Below are positions 34,482 to 43,190 of a DNA stretch of 64,000 nucleotides, one piece after another (within the stretch, counting starts at the first letter, position 1; each line of letters begins with the position of its first letter). Location of the stretch: NCBI RefSeq assembly GCF_018070575.1, contig NZ_JAGPXN010000024.1, forward strand, positions 1 to 64,000, given 5' to 3'. The notes under the pieces are model-generated. The model was not told the DNA's origin, ran no database searches, and worked only from the letters and a program-made list of their open reading frames with translations. The position numbers were made by a program, and so were the translations under genes. Source of the DNA: Micromonospora sp. C31 (GTDB taxonomy: Bacteria > Actinomycetota > Actinomycetes > Mycobacteriales > Micromonosporaceae).

Positions 34482-35843
34482 ATGAGCGCCGCTGTGGGAC
34501 TTGCCGAGACCGAGCTGACCGTCGCGCCCGGCGACGAGGTCGGCTGCACCGTACGGGTGCGCAACACCGCCTCCGTCGTCGACCACTTCACCCTCGACGT
34601 GGTCGGCGACGCCGGCGCCTGGGCCCAGGTCGAGCCACCGACGATGAACCTGCTGCCCGGCACGGAGGAGGAGGCCCGAGTCACCTTCCGGCCGCCCCGC
34701 TCGGCCACCGTTCCGGCCGGCGACCTCGACTTCGGGGTACGGGTCCGGGGCCGGGAGGACCCGGACGGCTCGGTCGTCGAGGAGGGCCGGGTCACCGTCC
34801 TGCCCTTCGTGGAGCTCGCCGCCGAACTGGCGCCCCGGACCTCCCGGTCCCGTCGGACCGGGGCTCACCAGCTGGTCGTGGACAACACCGGCAACACCGA
34901 GACCACCGTCGAGGTGCTGCCCACCGACCCGGACCTGCTGCTCGGCTTCCGGGTCCGGCCCGCCGCGCCGGTGCTGCGTCCGGGCACCGCCACCTTCGTC
35001 AAGCTGCGGGTACGCCCGAAGAAGCGGTTCCTGCTCGGCCCTGACCGCAACCTGCCCTTCCAGGTGGCCGTCACCCGGCCCGAGACCGGGCCGATCACCT
35101 GCGACGGGCTGCTGATGCAACGGGCGGTGCTGCCCGCCTGGTCGCCCCGGGTGGCGCTGGTCGCCGTGGCGGTGGTCGTGGCGGTGACGGCGCTCTGGTT
35201 CGCGGTGCTCAAACCCACCGTGCAGTCCACCGCCAAGGAGGCCGCGCAGGTGCGGACCCAGCAGCTCAACCAGGATTTGAGCGAGGAGGTCGCCGAGGTC
35301 AGGACGCAGGCCAGCGAGGCGGCGCAGACCGCGGAGAAGGCCGAGCAGGCGGTGACCGGGGGGTCCGCCCCGCCGAAGCCGAGCGCGCCGGCGAGCCCGA
35401 CGGCCGGCACGGGGAACGGCCCGGGGGGCGGTCCGGGCGGAACGCTGGAGAACGCCGACCCGGAAACCGCCGCCGACTTCCGGGTGGCCACCAACGCCTC
35501 CCCGACCTCCAACGAGTTCGCCCTGTCGACGTACCGGCCGGCGGCGAGGAAGGTGCTCTGGGTGACCGACATCGTGTTGCAGAACCCGCACGGCGACGCG
35601 GGCGTGCTCCAGGTGCGGCGGGGTGACACCGTGCTGCTGGAGACCGGACTGAACAACTTCCGCGACCTGGACTACCACTTCGTGCAGCCGTTGAAGTTCT
35701 CCGCCGGCCAGCCGGTCACGGTAGCCGTCCGGTGCACCAACCCGGGCAACACACCGTGCACCCCCGCGGCCTACTTCGCCGGCCAACTGGTGCCGGTCGC
35801 ACCGGCGACCAGCCCGTCCGCCAGCCCCGGCGCCGCCCGATGA
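34482..35843 (+). CDS. Membrane-anchored eCIS-locus protein with Ig-like N-domain
   Basis: A 453-aa protein of the COG1470-like type seen in actinobacterial eCIS loci. Residues 1-205 are two beta-sandwich domains (VAPGDEVGCTVRVRNTASVV; VDNTGNTETTVEVLPTDPDL). One membrane helix spans about residues 222-245 (VALVAVAVVVAVTALWFAVL). A charged coiled coil follows (about 250-290, EEVAEVRTQASEAAQTAEKA), then a Pro/Gly linker, then a C-terminal beta domain of about 125 residues. A membrane anchor or docking factor for the injection particle is a reasonable guess. ATG 34482 is preferred; upstream codons are not coding. It overlaps the LuxR start (ATGA). Confidence 0.85.
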   Translation: MSAAVGLAETELTVAPGDEVGCTVRVRNTASVVDHFTLDVVGDAGAWAQVEPPTMNLLPGTEEEARVTFRPPRSATVPAGDLDFGVRVRGREDPDGSVVEEGRVTVLPFVELAAELAPRTSRSRRTGAHQLVVDNTGNTETTVEVLPTDPDLLLGFRVRPAAPVLRPGTATFVKLRVRPKKRFLLGPDRNLPFQVAVTRPETGPITCDGLLMQRAVLPAWSPRVALVAVAVVVAVTALWFAVLKPTVQSTAKEAAQVRTQQLNQDLSEEVAEVRTQASEAAQTAEKAEQAVTGGSAPPKPSAPASPTAGTGNGPGGGPGGTLENADPETAADFRVATNASPTSNEFALSTYRPAARKVLWVTDIVLQNPHGDAGVLQVRRGDTVLLETGLNNFRDLDYHFVQPLKFSAGQPVTVAVRCTNPGNTPCTPAAYFAGQLVPVAPATSPSASPGAAR

Positions 35844-36526
35844 GCGCCCGGCCGGAGTCCGGCCCGGCCACCGACGTCACTCCCGTACGCACCGCGGTCC
35901 GCGCCCGCGACCCGATCTCCCAGGCCGGGGTGATCGCCCAACTCGGCGGCGGGCCGGGCGACGGGGATCCGGCCGGGGTCCGTCCCGTACGGGCGACCGA
36001 GGACGACGCTACGGCGGACGTGCTGGTGCTCGTCGGGGACACCGTGGACGAGTGGCTGCTGGCCCAGCTCGACGCGCTGGCCGCCGCACCCGCACCGGCA
36101 CCCCGGCCGGTGCTGGTGGTGGGACAGCTCGACGACACGGCGGGGCTCCGGGCCATCGAGGCAGGCGGGCTGAGCATGGTACGACGCGCGGAGAGCACCG
36201 CGCCGCTGCTACGCGAGGTGGTGCGGGCCGCCGCCCGAGGTGAGGCGCGGCTCCCCACCGACCTGCTCAGCTCCCTGCTGACCCGGGTGGGACGCGCCCA
36301 GCGCCAGGTGCTGACCCCCCGGGGTCTGACCATCCTGCCCCTGTCGCCACGGCAGCTCGCCGTGCTGCGGATGATCGCCGCCGGGGCGGACACCGCGACG
36401 GTCGCCCGGGACCTGTCCTACTCGGAACGCAGCATCAAGAACATCGTGCGCGAGATCACCGTCCAGCTCGGCGTGCGCAACCGGACCCAGGCGGTCGCGC
36501 ACGCCATCCGCGAGGGCCTGATCTGA
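35840..36526 (+). CDS. LuxR-type regulator of the eCIS locus
   Basis: A 228-aa protein, paralogue of the regulator at 12515-13141. The C-terminal helix-turn-helix is LSPRQLAVLRMIAAGADTAT, then VARDLSYSERSIKNIVREI. The N-terminal domain is receiver-like (VLVLVGDTVDEWLLAQLDAL) but degenerate. Translational coupling to the membrane-anchored gene and its place just before PAAR match actinobacterial eCIS loci. It is the prime candidate for controlling the two divergent operons. Confidence 0.92.
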   Translation: MSARPESGPATDVTPVRTAVRARDPISQAGVIAQLGGGPGDGDPAGVRPVRATEDDATADVLVLVGDTVDEWLLAQLDALAAAPAPAPRPVLVVGQLDDTAGLRAIEAGGLSMVRRAESTAPLLREVVRAAARGEARLPTDLLSSLLTRVGRAQRQVLTPRGLTILPLSPRQLAVLRMIAAGADTATVARDLSYSERSIKNIVREITVQLGVRNRTQAVAHAIREGLI

Positions 36527-36571
36527 ACGTCCGACCGGTCCCGGTCCCGGAGACAAGGAAGGAGCGGCGAC

Positions 36572-36964
36572 GTGGGCGTACCCGCGGCGAAGCTCGGCGA
36601 CAAGGTGGTCGGCACCGACACGCACATCGTCATGCTCCCCTCGCCGGTGGGGCCGGTGCCGACCCCGACCCCGATGCCCTTCACCGGCACGATCACCACC
36701 GGGTGCAGCACCGACGTGCTGATCGAGGGGAAACCGGCCGCCGTGGTGGGCAGCGGGGCGGTGAACGCGCCCCCGCACGTACCCACCGGCGGGCCGTTCC
36801 AGGTCCCGCCGACCAACCAGGGAACCGTCCTCGCCGGCAGCCCGCTGGTGCTGGTCAACGGCAAGCCCGTCGCCCGGCACGGCGACAAGGTCAACACCTG
36901 CAACGATCCCGCGCCCGCGCCGAACGGCACCATCGTCGCCACCGGTCAGGTGCTCGTCGGCTGA
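36572..36964 (+). CDS. PAAR-domain spike tip protein
   Basis: A 130-aa PAAR-like protein. It has the repeated motif pattern of cone-shaped tips (PAAKLGDKVVGTDTHIV, VLIEGKPAAVVGSGAV, GSPLVLVNGKPVARHGDKVN), with His and Cys residues (CND) for metal binding at the apex. It would sharpen the VgrG-like spike. GTG 36572 follows AAGGAG at good spacing. It is convergent with the vWA gene, 12 bp away. Confidence 0.93.
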   Translation: MGVPAAKLGDKVVGTDTHIVMLPSPVGPVPTPTPMPFTGTITTGCSTDVLIEGKPAAVVGSGAVNAPPHVPTGGPFQVPPTNQGTVLAGSPLVLVNGKPVARHGDKVNTCNDPAPAPNGTIVATGQVLVG

Positions 36965-36976
36965 TGGCGCCGGGGG

Positions 36977-38689
36977 TCAGCGGCGCCGGGTGAAGACGCC
37001 CGGCTGCGCCGTCGGGGACTGCACGAGGAACGTCCCGCTGGTCACCGTCCCGACCGTCGGCACCGCCGCGACCGCCGTGCGGGGACCGGCCGGGCCGTCG
37101 GCGAAGACCACCATCGGTACGGCGAACCGGCCGGAGGCATCCGCCGCCACGGTCACCGCTCCGGTGCCGTCAGCCCAGGCCAGCGAGACCGTCGCGCCCG
37201 GCGGGAAGTCCCGGCCGATGCCGGTCACCACCTGACCGGGCCGGCCGACCCCCGGGTTGAACGCCAGGATCGGGCTGCGGCCGAAGACGCGCAGGGTCAG
37301 CGACTGCGCCGCCCGTCCCCCGGTGTCGGTGGAACTGGCCAAGGTGAGCACCGTGCTGGCCGCCCCGATGACGCGCGGGGTCGCCGCGACGTCCAGCGCG
37401 CAGGAATCGCCGGCGGCGAGCACCGTGCCACACCCGTTCCCGCTGACCGTGAATGCCGCCGGGTACGGCTGCGGGCCGAGCGTGGCGGCGACGCTGAGCG
37501 GGTAGTCCCCGGAGTTGCTCAGGAGTACCCGGCGGGTCGGGGCGGCCACCCCGAGGGATGCCTCACCGAGGTCGAGCAGCGTCGTGTCGGAGTGCAGCAC
37601 CGGCACGTCGGGGGCGGCCCCGGTCACGGTCACCGCCAACCGTTCCGCCGCGCCGTGGACGATCCCGTCCACGGTGAACGTCAGCCGGCAGGTGTACTCG
37701 CCGTTGCGGGCCTTCGGGTCGACCCGCACCGTGAGCGTGACGTCGACGCTGCCGCCGCTGTCGACGGTCCGCTCGCCGGGCGTGACGTCGGCGCTGAGCT
37801 GCGGGTCGCAGTCGGAGACGCGGGCGGTGACGGTGGACGGGATCGCCCGGATGCCGGCAAGGATCGCGGTGGAGACCTCACCGGCGGAGACCGCCCTGAG
37901 CAGCACCCCGTCGGTGCGAGCGGTGATCTCGGTGAACTGCCCGGTCTGGTCGAGGCTGGAGAGCGGGGACGCGGTGACGTCGACCGCCACCACCCGGATG
38001 CCCCGGGCGGTGAGCGCGGTGATCGTCCCGGCGAGGTCGTGGCCGAGGCTCGGATCGTGCGACGGCGCGTCACCGAAGATCACCAGGATCGGGCTGCTGT
38101 CGGTGCGAAGGGCGACCGCGCCGGTGGCGACCCGGGACAACGCGTGCAGGTTCGCCTCAGGGATGTCCCCGCCACCGGCCGGGGTCCAGGTGTTCACCGC
38201 CTCCTGCACGGCGGTGGGGTCGGCGGTCAGGTCCTGGTTGACCCGGAAGGCGTACTCGTCGCCGCCGTCGCGGTACTCGGCGACGGCGAACCCGGCATCC
38301 GGCTGTACGGCGCTGATGTCCGCGACGATCCGGCGGGCGTTGGTCTTGACGTCCTCCAGCGCCCCGCCCATGCTGCCGGTGGTGTCGGCGAGCAGCACCA
38401 CGTCGGGGCGGGGCGGCACGGTGGCCGTGGTGACCGTGCGGGTGAGCGACGCCGACCCGCCGGGGGTCAACCCGATCGCCGTGTCGGTCAGGCCACCGTG
38501 CGGCGCGACGGCGGCCGGTGCGGCGGCGTCCGCGACGCTGATCCGGAACTCCGCTCCCCCGCCCGCGGCCGGTGCCGCGAGGAACGCGGCGTGCCCGGCC
38601 GGTGGAGCGCTGGCCACCAGGATTGCCACGACGGCCAGCGCCGACGCGGTGCGCAGTGAGCGGGAGGCGAATGCGACCATGCCGGGCAT
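36977..38689 (-). CDS. Secreted von Willebrand factor A domain protein
   Basis: A 570-aa exported protein. Residues 1-34 are a signal peptide (SLRTASALAVVAILVASAPP). Residues about 95-285 form a vWA domain with the metal-site motif DTTGSM and ILVIFGDAPSHDP. About 300-385 is a cysteine-containing beta domain. About 385-490 is a choice-of-anchor-D-like sandwich. The last 75 residues are IPT-like (GRPGQVVTGIGRDFPPGATV). vWA domains bind proteins in a metal-dependent way. ATG 38689 (or 38680) is supported by the signal peptide, not by a ribosome site. Placement right after PAAR suggests it belongs to the eCIS neighbourhood. Confidence 0.82.
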   Translation of the reverse strand: MPGMVAFASRSLRTASALAVVAILVASAPPAGHAAFLAAPAAGGGAEFRISVADAAAPAAVAPHGGLTDTAIGLTPGGSASLTRTVTTATVPPRPDVVLLADTTGSMGGALEDVKTNARRIVADISAVQPDAGFAVAEYRDGGDEYAFRVNQDLTADPTAVQEAVNTWTPAGGGDIPEANLHALSRVATGAVALRTDSSPILVIFGDAPSHDPSLGHDLAGTITALTARGIRVVAVDVTASPLSSLDQTGQFTEITARTDGVLLRAVSAGEVSTAILAGIRAIPSTVTARVSDCDPQLSADVTPGERTVDSGGSVDVTLTVRVDPKARNGEYTCRLTFTVDGIVHGAAERLAVTVTGAAPDVPVLHSDTTLLDLGEASLGVAAPTRRVLLSNSGDYPLSVAATLGPQPYPAAFTVSGNGCGTVLAAGDSCALDVAATPRVIGAASTVLTLASSTDTGGRAAQSLTLRVFGRSPILAFNPGVGRPGQVVTGIGRDFPPGATVSLAWADGTGAVTVAADASGRFAVPMVVFADGPAGPRTAVAAVPTVGTVTSGTFLVQSPTAQPGVFTRRR

Positions 38690-38829
38690 TGAAGTCGGCC
38701 GGGCCGGCGCTGCGCAGCGGGTGGGCGGACAGACCCGGGTGCAGGCCTTCCTGCACCCACGGGCAACACCGACCGCACCCGCATCCCTCGGACCTGCCGG
38801 CGCACCCGGTGCCGGCCGGCCGGGTCGGG

Positions 38830-40080
38830 TCAGGACAGCACCTTGACCGTCATGCCGTCCGAGCAGCGCCGGACCACCGCGACCAGGCTGGCCTGGTGGC
38901 TCGGCTTGACCGAGGTGACGGTGAAGTACGCCTTTCGGCCCTTGCCGTGCCGCACCACGTAGCTCTCCGCATCGCCGCCGACCCACAGGTCGCCGAACGT
39001 CTTCAGCACGTTGTAGATCGGCGTGTACATGTCGTTCTCGTCGACGTAGAACATCACCAGGTCCTTGAACTGGACGTAGTGCGTGTACGCGCCGTCACTG
39101 TCGAGGGTGGCGAGGATCCCGGTGTTGTGGGCGTTGAGCGCCGAGTCGATGGTCACCGTCACGTCCACGCTCTCGCCGATGACCGAGACCACCATCCGCT
39201 CGTCCCGGTACATCCGCGCGAAGCGGTTGCCCATGGCCTGCTCGATCCGCTCGACGAGTTCGTCGAGGTCGACCCCCCACCGGCCGAGGTGGACCTGCGC
39301 CTCGTCCCAGCTGAACGTCTCGGGCAGGTGGGAGTTCGCCTCGGGGTTCAGGGTGAAGGCCACCCCGAGCCGGAAGGGGTAGGACAACCAGGGATACCGC
39401 CTCGCCGCGACCTCGGCGGGCTCGCTGAACGACACGCCCGGCTTCCGGACGACGGTGACCGTCCCCTCGTCGCTGCGGACGTACGCGGTGGCGTCGCTCT
39501 CCTCGTGACCGTGGTGGCCCTGGTTGTGGCTCGGGATGTGGAGCGGGCCGTCGACCCGCTCCTTGCCCTTCTCCAGGGCCTGCACCGCCTGGTGCTCCTT
39601 CGCCTCGCCGGCGAGCAGCGCGCAGTCGTCGAGGAAGGTGTCCATCACCCCGCCGTCGCGCAGCAGCGCGACGGCGGCCTGCTGGATCTCCTCCCGCCAC
39701 AGCCGAAACGTGTCGATGTCGGCCGAAAGCGCGTCGGCGAGCACGTTGGCGTCGTGGTCGTCGCGGACCTGCGTGGGCACATGCGGGAATCGCGTGGTGG
39801 TCCGTTCCAGGGCGGTGAGCATCGCCGGGTCGTCCCACGGGCGGGGCAGGCGCAGGTGGAGGATGTCCAGCGTCTCCGTGACGTCCTCGGCGTAGGCGTT
39901 GGTGACCAGCAGGTACTCCACGGCGCGGACCAGCTCGTGCGAGTACGGGTAGCGTTCGGCGACCCATCTGCCGAACAGCCGCGTGCCGTAGTCACCATCG
40001 AGGACGGTGGCGAACTCCACGGCAGTGAAGTACGCGGGGTCGGAGGCAGCGTCGTGCCAGTAGGTCTCTCGCCAGGTCAT
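38830..40080 (-). CDS. Unknown protein at the edge of the eCIS locus
   Basis: Unrecognised 416-aa cytoplasmic-type protein. The N-terminal 180 residues look helical (TYWHDAASDPAYFTAVEFAT, LTALERTTTRFPHVPTQVRD). A His-rich segment (IPSHNQGHHGHEESD) lies near residues 183-197. The C-terminal half is mixed alpha/beta with many aromatic residues (FKDLVMFYVDENDMYTPIYN). No signal peptide, membrane helix or catalytic motif is seen. ATG 40080 is preceded by AAGAG. It is on the same strand as the vWA gene with a 140-bp gap and may form an accessory or effector pair with it. Confidence 0.75.
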   Translation of the reverse strand: MTWRETYWHDAASDPAYFTAVEFATVLDGDYGTRLFGRWVAERYPYSHELVRAVEYLLVTNAYAEDVTETLDILHLRLPRPWDDPAMLTALERTTTRFPHVPTQVRDDHDANVLADALSADIDTFRLWREEIQQAAVALLRDGGVMDTFLDDCALLAGEAKEHQAVQALEKGKERVDGPLHIPSHNQGHHGHEESDATAYVRSDEGTVTVVRKPGVSFSEPAEVAARRYPWLSYPFRLGVAFTLNPEANSHLPETFSWDEAQVHLGRWGVDLDELVERIEQAMGNRFARMYRDERMVVSVIGESVDVTVTIDSALNAHNTGILATLDSDGAYTHYVQFKDLVMFYVDENDMYTPIYNVLKTFGDLWVGGDAESYVVRHGKGRKAYFTVTSVKPSHQASLVAVVRRCSDGMTVKVLS

Positions 40081-40114
40081 GACCGCTCTTTTCACTCGGC
40101 GACAGTCGACGCGG

Positions 40115-40620
40115 TCACCATGGCGCAGCGGTGGGCTCACCGACACGCGCAGTCGGCGGCCTTCGGGGCAGTCCGTACTGCCTCACCAGGCAGCGCGGGC
40201 CGCGGCTGCGGACGCCGGTAAGGCATCGGCCCCTGGCCGGTACCAGTGTCGAAAGCAGGTAGCCATCACACGGGTCGACATCGGCCACGGGGAGGTTGCC
40301 CACCTCGGACAGCCGAGCACAAGTGTTGCAGTACAGCCGAATCAGCGCCTCGTCCCGCAGGTTGACGAAGCCCTTGCCCTTGCACGCGTCGAGGAGCTTT
40401 CCTGTGTCCCCGACCCGCAGAACCGGAACCAGCTTCCGGGGAGTCTTCGGCTGCCGCACCCACTCCATCGGCGAGCGGTCGATGGCCTGCTCGTCGACGA
40501 GCAGCCGATGAGGGGGCGTCGCGGTCGCTGTTGTACCGATGCGGGTTCGCCGAGAGGTGGCCGTGAGCGTCGGCCTGGCCGCCCAGGTCCTGCATGGCGA
40601 CCGTACCTCCCGGCGATGTG
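40115..40620 (-). pseudogene. Tyrosine recombinase (phage integrase) remnant
   Basis: The readable core (KLLDACKGKGFVNLRDEALI, RLYCNTCARLSEVGNLPVAD) matches the segment of XerC/phage integrases around the first catalytic Arg (ARLSEV). The upstream part (DEQAIDRSPMEWVRQPKTP) resembles the core-binding domain end. The frame then degenerates: the rest of the catalytic domain with the second Arg/His and Tyr is missing. It marks a former mobile element next to the two phage-like genes. Confidence 0.75.
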
Positions 40621-40653
40621 CGGGTCCGCTGGCAGACGCTGACTGTCGGCGGG

Positions 40654-41049
40654 CTACAGGTTGTTGATTCGGGCCAGTAGGTCTGCCTCGGTCAGGTTCT
40701 CCAGGACCGCGTCCTGCTTGCGGGCCAGGACCGCCAGCAGCTTCTCCTTCTCCAGCTTCTTGGCCGCCGCCGCCTTCGCCGCCTGGTCCTCCGTGAGGCG
40801 GACGGCGATGACGTGCTTGACGACCTCCAGCTTGGTCTCCAAGGTTGCCTTGGCTGGATTGGCCTCGGTGGCCACGAACGACTCGGTGTCGACGGCCTTG
40901 AGCTCGGCGTTGACCGCCTTGGCCACATCATCGAGGCTGAAGCCGGACTTGGCGGTCAGCGGAAGCTCCCACAGCTGTTCCGTGGTCAGCAGTCCCTTGG
41001 CCGACGGATACCGGAACTTCTCCCGTGTGGCCTTCTCGAAAATGGTCAC
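40654..41049 (-). CDS. Small phage-like conserved protein
   Basis: A 131-aa protein, mostly helical and Lys/Glu/Ala-rich toward the C-terminus (TKLEVVKHVIAVRLTEDQAA, KKLEKEKLLAVLARKQDAVL). The N-terminus MTIFEKATREKFRYPSAKG recalls a small conserved protein of phages and some bacteria, from memory. A GTG at 41049 follows AGAGAGG. It is 31 bp downstream of the 669-aa gene and is probably co-transcribed with it. No function is known to me. Confidence 0.75.
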   Translation of the reverse strand: MTIFEKATREKFRYPSAKGLLTTEQLWELPLTAKSGFSLDDVAKAVNAELKAVDTESFVATEANPAKATLETKLEVVKHVIAVRLTEDQAAKAAAAKKLEKEKLLAVLARKQDAVLENLTEADLLARINNL

Positions 41050-41080
41050 GGCAGCCTCTCTGGAATATCTGGTCAGGGAA

Positions 41081-43090
41081 TCAGAACTGGATGCTGATGA
41101 GGCGGCGCCGGCCGCCGGTCATGGTCACCTTGGCGACCACGGAGCTGCGGACCGTGGAGCTGAAGCCGAGGCCGGACAGCTGATCCGGAGACGGCTCGCA
41201 CCTGGCGCGGTCGCCGAGAACCTCGAACACCTTGCGGTGCGGTTGCAGGTCGCTGCGGAGGAACTCGTTGTAGATCCCCCGCGTCGGCTGGTCGTTCACG
41301 CACCCCTTCAGGATGAAGAAGTAGTGCCGGTTGCCGACCTCGTTGTCGTCGAAGTAGTTCGGCGAGTACATGATGGTGGACACCGGTACGAACTGTTCGG
41401 TGGTGATGCCCCACAACTCCTTGCCCGCGCTGCCCGGCTGCACGTCCCTACCCGGCCGGAAAGCGGTGATCACCCCGCCGGCAACCGTCATCCGGCCCAC
41501 CTCGACGGTCTCCTTGTGGCCGACCGCGCGCTCGTGGCTGTAATGCTCGATCTTCCCGTTGCTCTCGGTCTCGATCACGAAGCCGACCTGGGTGCTGTCC
41601 CGCTTGCGGTACTGGTTCACCTCGATCCGGTACTCACCGTCGGGGACACGGTCGGTCCAGGTGACGTTCTCCACCGGCTCGCGGGAGAGCGTCCCGCTGG
41701 CGTTCATGTCGACGTCCAGCTTGTTGCGCTTCTCCTGGTACCAGATGTGGTCGCCGTTGGGTTCGTACACGTGCAGGTCCAGGTCGTCGTGGTTGAACCA
41801 GGACAGGCTCACCCGCAGCTTGCCGGTGACGTTGCCGCCGGCCCGCTTGACCTTCTCCCTGATCGAGTCGGTGACGTTGCCGCCGTACGACCAGCCGAAA
41901 TCGTTGTCCCACTTGAACAACCGCGGAGCAGCCGGGCACCGGCCGGTGGTGAGGCTGACGAGGTGCGGCTCGTAGGTGTTGGCGACCCACAGGTCGATGG
42001 TGGCGGCGCCGGGCAGGATGTCCTTCATGAAGGAGACCACGGGAATCTCCTCCGGCTTGGCGTCGCGTAGGAGCGCACCTGACGACCGGGTGGTGGCCGC
42101 CTGCATGAGCAGCCCTTCGATGCCGTCCTTCATCCGTGCCTGGGCGTCGTTGTCGACCCACAGCACGTTGGTGACCGACACGTCGGACAGCCGGGCGAAC
42201 CGTCGCTGCAACGACTCCTCGATACCCAGCTCGGCAATGGTCCTCATGGCGGCCCTGACCATGCCCGGGGTGATCAACGCCGTCGGGCGCTGGTAATTCT
42301 GCGGCGCCACCTTCGCCTCGAACGACCGGACCGCCTGCTCCAGGTCGACGCCCGCGGAGAGATCCTGGACGAGGGTGCCGATCACCGTGTTGCGGAACCG
42401 GGCCGCCGGGTTCATGGCGTTGGCGAAGACGAAGGCACATCGGTCGGTCGCCTGGGTCCACCGGTTCTGCAGCGAGCGGAACTCGGTCACCGCCCGGCGA
42501 TGCTCCGCGCCGCGGTAGAGGGCGTTGTCGTCGACGAGGTCGACGACGGTGTCCAGAGCGTGCCGGGTCAGCTCGGCCAGGCCACGCTGGAAGACCTGCA
42601 CCGCGGCGCCGAAGTTGGCCTGTGCCGCGCCGACGTCCTCGATGCGATGCCGCTTCTCCACCCGGCCGTGCAGGTGGTGCCACACCTCGACCTGGCTGTC
42701 GCGCAGCGTTCGGGTGGTCTTCGTCCCGTACTGCGCCTGAGTGGACCGGAAGATGGTGGACAACGGCAGCGAAAGAACGAACTCGTCCAGAGCGGCGGCG
42801 ACGACGGAGAAGACCGGGTCGGATGCCGACACCCCGGACCAGACGGTACGGACCCGCCCGTCGTGGATCTCGACGACGTTGCCGAAGTGCTTGACGAAAC
42901 CGCGGCAGGTCGAGCAGTCGTACTCGGATCGCTCACGGAACCGCAGATTGGTGCCGGCGGGGAAGGAATCGAGAAAGGTGAGCCAGAGTGAGTCCCGGTC
43001 GAGACCGTCGCCGACGACGTACAACTCACCCCTGGACATCGTGGACAGACGCGAAGTCACATCCGTCACGAACTGCTGGAAATCGCCCAC
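41081..43090 (-). CDS. Large phage-like protein with DUF2135-like segment
   Basis: A 669-aa protein. The N-terminal part has a Cys pair (YDCSTCRGFVKHFGNVV), perhaps zinc-binding. The middle has RNTVIGTLVQDLSAGVDLEQ and FEAKVAPQNYQRPTALITPG. Around residues 424-520 lies a YfaP/DUF2135-like beta-sandwich (LRVSLSWFNHDDLDLHVYEP). Related sequences are recalled from large phages and scattered bacteria, usually beside the same small partner. The start is GTG 43090 because the N-terminus GDFQQFVTDVTSRL is conserved in type and no ATG fits. It lies next to an IS256 element and an integrase remnant. Confidence 0.75.
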   Translation of the reverse strand: MGDFQQFVTDVTSRLSTMSRGELYVVGDGLDRDSLWLTFLDSFPAGTNLRFRERSEYDCSTCRGFVKHFGNVVEIHDGRVRTVWSGVSASDPVFSVVAAALDEFVLSLPLSTIFRSTQAQYGTKTTRTLRDSQVEVWHHLHGRVEKRHRIEDVGAAQANFGAAVQVFQRGLAELTRHALDTVVDLVDDNALYRGAEHRRAVTEFRSLQNRWTQATDRCAFVFANAMNPAARFRNTVIGTLVQDLSAGVDLEQAVRSFEAKVAPQNYQRPTALITPGMVRAAMRTIAELGIEESLQRRFARLSDVSVTNVLWVDNDAQARMKDGIEGLLMQAATTRSSGALLRDAKPEEIPVVSFMKDILPGAATIDLWVANTYEPHLVSLTTGRCPAAPRLFKWDNDFGWSYGGNVTDSIREKVKRAGGNVTGKLRVSLSWFNHDDLDLHVYEPNGDHIWYQEKRNKLDVDMNASGTLSREPVENVTWTDRVPDGEYRIEVNQYRKRDSTQVGFVIETESNGKIEHYSHERAVGHKETVEVGRMTVAGGVITAFRPGRDVQPGSAGKELWGITTEQFVPVSTIMYSPNYFDDNEVGNRHYFFILKGCVNDQPTRGIYNEFLRSDLQPHRKVFEVLGDRARCEPSPDQLSGLGFSSTVRSSVVAKVTMTGGRRRLISIQF

Positions 43091-43190
43091 CGTCTCATCC
43101 CCCTTGATCGCCGGAGATCCTACGCAGCGAACGCCAATCGGAGAACCACGTTTCCGGCTGTCCGCACGGTCACAGACGGGCGCCGGTGGC

